This document shows positions 6,428 to 8,584 of a stretch of DNA of 8,584 bases, piece by piece. Numbering within the stretch: the first letter of the stretch is position 1; every line of letters begins with the position of its first letter. The stretch is taken from assembly GCA_021298935.1 (NCBI GenBank), contig JAJTHR010000154.1:1-8584 (forward strand), read 5' to 3'. Source of the stretch: Parachlamydia sp. (lineage in GTDB: Bacteria; Chlamydiota; Chlamydiia; Chlamydiales; Parachlamydiaceae). A program made the translations under genes and the position numbers. The notes under the pieces were generated by a model. The model was not told where the DNA came from. It ran no database searches and worked only from the letters and a program-made list of their open reading frames with translations.

Positions 6428-7417
6428 TTATTCTTTTATTGCCTGAATGATCGCTCGACCGATTCTTTCCGGATTAGGGAGTGTTTCCCTTTCCAATACT
6501 TTGGAATAGGGCATCGGGGTTTCAAGTTGGCACACCCGTTTCAAGGGAGCATCAAGATAATCGAAACAATGTTCATTAATTTGAAAACCGACTTCCGCAG
6601 CAATGCCCGCAAAAATATGCCCTTCTTCGACAATGACGCAGCGATTGGTTTTTTTTATCGAAGCAGCAATGGTGGCAATATCGAGCGGCTTAATGGTGCG
6701 AAGATCAATCAGTTCCACCTTAATTCCTTTTTTTGCAAGCTCCCTGACTACTTCAAGGCAAACGATGACCATACGGCTATGCGTGATCAATGTGATGTCA
6801 GCCCCTGGAACGACAACTTTCGCCTTCCCAATCGGAATGACATATTCCTCGACAGGGATTTCCATTTTGTCGCCATAGGAAAGCTCCGATTCCAAAAATA
6901 AAATTGGATTGTTATCCCGAATAGCTGCTTTAAGAAGACCTTTTGCGTCATGAGGATTGCTGGGGGCAATAATATGCCAACCGGGAAGATTGCCGTAAAT
7001 GGCTTCTACACAATGGGAGTGCTGGCTAGAGACTTGCACGGCCGCACCATTTGGTCCCCTGAAAACCATGGGAACGGTGAAGCGGTTTCCTGACATGTAA
7101 TGCATTTTAATGGCATTTGAAATCATCTGATCAGCTGCAACGAAGGAAAAATTAAAGCTCATGAATTCAATGACAGGCCGCAAGCCGGTCATGGCGGCGC
7201 CGACTCCCAATCCGGCAAAGCCAAGCTCTGAAATAGGCGTATCGATAATTCGTTTGGGGCCCCATTTGTCAAGCAATCCTTTGGTGACCTTATAAGCGCC
7301 ATTATACTCACCCACCTCTTCGCCCATGACAAAAACAGCCGGGTCTCTTGCCATTTCCTCATCGATGGCCTGGCGGAGCGCCTCTCTCATTTCAACAATC
7401 TGGGTGCCTTTATGCAT
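6428..7417 (-). CDS. pdhB: Pyruvate dehydrogenase E1 component, beta subunit
   Basis: E1beta pairs with E1alpha in an alpha2beta2 thiamine-diphosphate enzyme that decarboxylates pyruvate and acetylates the E2 lipoyl arm. The 329 residues show the transketolase-type pyrimidine-binding domain first (about 8-180) with MGEEVGEYNGAYKVTKGL near 31-48, PISELGFAG (61-69, where E64 is expected to activate the cofactor) and SQHSHC (131-136). The C-terminal domain is at about 200-322 (ITHSRMV, VELIDLRTIKPLD, VEEGH). The length matches the family. The start codon overlaps the pdhA stop (shared ATGCATAA), and AGGA within pdhA (7426-7423) sits five bases upstream, so translation is probably coupled to pdhA. 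pdhC follows 14 bases later. Confidence 0.95.
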   Translation of the reverse strand: MHKGTQIVEMREALRQAIDEEMARDPAVFVMGEEVGEYNGAYKVTKGLLDKWGPKRIIDTPISELGFAGLGVGAAMTGLRPVIEFMSFNFSFVAADQMISNAIKMHYMSGNRFTVPMVFRGPNGAAVQVSSQHSHCVEAIYGNLPGWHIIAPSNPHDAKGLLKAAIRDNNPILFLESELSYGDKMEIPVEEYVIPIGKAKVVVPGADITLITHSRMVIVCLEVVRELAKKGIKVELIDLRTIKPLDIATIAASIKKTNRCVIVEEGHIFAGIAAEVGFQINEHCFDYLDAPLKRVCQLETPMPYSKVLERETLPNPERIGRAIIQAIKE

Positions 7418-7426
7418 AAACGTCCT
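7410..7426 (-). promoter_or_regulatory. pdhA stop / pdhB start overlap with internal ribosome-binding site
   Basis: The pdhA reading frame ends in GCATAA while pdhB starts at the ATG two bases earlier, an 8-base overlap (ATGCATAA on the minus strand). The Shine-Dalgarno-like AGGA (7426-7423) lies in the last codons of pdhA. This favours translational coupling and hence balanced E1alpha and E1beta production. Confidence 0.7.
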
Positions 7427-8423
7427 GTTCTAAAGTGTGGGGATCAGGCCACGGGCTGGCTTCTGCAAATTCCATCGCCTCTACGACGACACCACGCGCT
7501 TCCTTATCCCAAGCCTTGGCTTCTTCTTCAGTCATCATCCCTTCCTGGATTAGAACGCCTTGCATTAAAAGGAGCGGATCTGTTTCCATGACTTGTTTTA
7601 AGTGTTCCTTTGAGCGGTAAAGTCCCGGATCGGAGATGGAATGCCCCTTAAATCGTTCCGTGAGGACTTCAACCAGTACGGGGCGCTGTGTTTCTTTGAC
7701 TTCTTTAAACAGATGACTGAATCCGCCATAACAATTGAAGAAATCCATTCCATTAAATGTATACCCCTTCATATTATACCCTGAGGCTTTATCTTCGGCT
7801 AAACGGGAGACGGACACAGCGCGGTCAACAGCTGTTCCCATGCCCCACTGGTTGTTTTCAATGACATAGATGCAGGGCAAATCCCAAAGCGAAGCCAAAT
7901 TTAAAGACTCATGAAAGGAGCCTTGAGGAACCGCCCCATCTCCCATAAAACAAATGGAGACTTCTTCCCTATTGTCAAGGTATTTAAGTGTAAATCCAGC
8001 CCCTGTAGCAATCGGAACTTGTCCTGTGACGATTCCGAATCCCCCCAGCATGCGCTTTGTAAAAAAGTGCATGGAACCCCCTCTTCCCATGGCATTTCCG
8101 GTCGCTTTGCCATATAATTCTGCCATCAGCTCAGTGGGTGTAGCTTCCAAAAGTAATGCTAGAGCGTGGCAGCGATAGGAAGTTGTGTACCAATTCTCCT
8201 GGCCTAAAGCCTGGACGGCTGCTGTCTGAATGGCTTCCTGACCAATGTAGGCGTGGAAAAAGCCGCCGATTTTGCCTTGCTGATAAGCCGCTTCTGCTCT
8301 CACTTCAAAATTTCGGATCAGCAACATTTGCCTGTAACACTTTATCAACGCCTCTTTGCCAAGCGATGCAATGACTGCCTGTCTATCCACCGAAAAAAAA
8401 GTCGGAGGTGGATTTTTTTTCAT
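7410..8423 (-). CDS. pdhA: Pyruvate dehydrogenase E1 component, alpha subunit
   Basis: E1alpha provides the diphosphate-binding half of the thiamine-diphosphate site. The 337 residues carry the family signatures in order: FFHAYIGQEA (55-64, conserved His57), YRCHA (83-87), the metal and cofactor motif GDGAVPQG (161-168) closing with ENN (189-191), and GHSISDPGLYRSKEH (260-274), which equals the flexible active-site loop phosphorylated in mitochondrial enzymes. No kinase is implied here. Cofactor residues look intact. The ATG is preceded by GAGGA (8434-8430) six bases away. The first 31 coding bases hold two 8-base homopolymers (A8 then T8). The gene starts a pdhA-pdhB-pdhC cluster of the heterotetrameric E1 type, unlike the single-chain AceE of enterobacteria. 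I see no strong promoter in the 61 bases upstream, so transcription may start there weakly or come from the preceding gene. Confidence 0.95.
   Translation of the reverse strand: MKKNPPPTFFSVDRQAVIASLGKEALIKCYRQMLLIRNFEVRAEAAYQQGKIGGFFHAYIGQEAIQTAAVQALGQENWYTTSYRCHALALLLEATPTELMAELYGKATGNAMGRGGSMHFFTKRMLGGFGIVTGQVPIATGAGFTLKYLDNREEVSICFMGDGAVPQGSFHESLNLASLWDLPCIYVIENNQWGMGTAVDRAVSVSRLAEDKASGYNMKGYTFNGMDFFNCYGGFSHLFKEVKETQRPVLVEVLTERFKGHSISDPGLYRSKEHLKQVMETDPLLLMQGVLIQEGMMTEEEAKAWDKEARGVVVEAMEFAEASPWPDPHTLEQDVYA
8385..8420 (-). repeat. Paired 8-base homopolymers and dyad at the start of pdhA
   Basis: Directly after the pdhA ATG the minus strand has A8 (8420-8413) and, 12 bases later, T8 (8400-8393). 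ATCCACC (minus strand, 8413-8407) also pairs with GGTGGAT (8391-8385), a 7 bp stem enclosing the second run. Inserting one A in the first run gives a TAG after 13 codons. Losing one leads to TGA after about 30 codons. Both runs are long enough for polymerase slippage to be plausible, though this is unproven. Confidence 0.6.
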
Positions 8424-8484
8424 TTTATATCCTCAATTTTTCAGCAATTACTTTAGCTCGATTTCGACCCTTTTTGACACTCTC

Positions 8485-8584
8485 TTAGGAGAGAAGCTTT
8501 TTTGAAGCTATACCACGCGCGGATAGGTCTTTAAATTTTTCATCGGCATCTTTTGCGTCCCAGCTCATTGCTCGATCTTGCAAA
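8485..8584 (-). CDS. Probable 3' end of an upstream gene (partial)
   Basis: Only one minus-strand frame is open from the window edge. It reads 32 complete codons and ends at TAA (8487-8485). The peptide is hydrophilic and gene-like, ending in SARGIASKKLLS. The other two frames stop within about 15 codons. The stop lies 61 bases before pdhA, same strand, so it could be the preceding gene of the pdh cluster. A 5 bp dyad (CTCTC 8480-8484, GAGAG 8489-8493) straddles the stop. There is too little sequence to identify a family, and a chance open frame of this length is possible. Confidence 0.4.
   Translation of the reverse strand, partial: LQDRAMSWDAKDADEKFKDLSARGIASKKLLS

Noticed and set aside
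6407..6901. 164-codon open frame on the + strand, antisense to pdhB
   Set aside because: It lies opposite a clear conserved gene, has no ribosome-binding site, and its translation shows no family features; a shadow of pdhB codon bias.
7621..7646. Conserved GHSISDP serines in E1alpha as a regulatory phosphorylation site
   Set aside because: The loop is conserved for cofactor and lipoyl binding; no pyruvate dehydrogenase kinase is present here, and bacterial complexes are not known to use it this way.
8474..8479. Perfect TTGACA -35 hexamer on the + strand
   Set aside because: No acceptable -10 lies 16-18 bases downstream; the nearest TATA-like word is about 28 bases away, and no + strand gene follows.

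Overview
The window looks like chromosomal DNA from a member of the Chlamydiae, most likely an environmental (Parachlamydia/Waddlia-like) lineage rather than Chlamydia itself. The main reason is gene content. An outer-membrane biogenesis trio (bamA, skp, lpxD) sits next to one hypothetical gene and an alpha2beta2-type pyruvate dehydrogenase cluster (pdhA, pdhB, pdhC). From memory, the same set is adjacent in Chlamydia trachomatis (CT241-CT247). Also chlamydia-like, lpxD is not followed by fabZ-lpxA as it is in proteobacteria. The assignment rests on synteny and protein style; no database search was run.

Layout, left to right. Positions 1-114 are a long imperfect palindrome, possibly overlapping the start of a divergent gene at the left edge. 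Positions 115-221 hold a small hairpin and candidate promoters for bamA. bamA (222-2567), skp (2591-3160) and lpxD (3240-4241) follow on the + strand, with a terminator-like hairpin between skp and lpxD. lpxD converges on a minus-strand hypothetical gene (4259-5032) with a 17-base gap, and a composite stem spans both stop codons. Further right, on the minus strand, are pdhC (5118-6413), pdhB (6428-7417) and pdhA (7410-8423), transcribed A to B to C. The right edge holds what looks like the 3' end of another minus-strand gene.

How the genes work together. BamA inserts beta-barrel proteins into the outer membrane, Skp chaperones those proteins across the periplasm, and LpxD adds the second acyl chain in lipid A synthesis, so the + strand block builds the outer membrane. 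The minus-strand block encodes E1alpha, E1beta and E2 of pyruvate dehydrogenase, which makes acetyl-CoA. E3 (lipoamide dehydrogenase) is not in the window and must be encoded elsewhere. The hypothetical protein has a bilobed hydrophobic segment reminiscent of chlamydial inclusion-membrane (Inc) proteins.

Most of the window is ordinary core genome. The points most worth a second look are the long palindrome upstream of bamA, the words it shares with the lpxD-side convergent stem, the Inc-like hypothetical protein, and the paired 8-base homopolymers at the start of pdhA.
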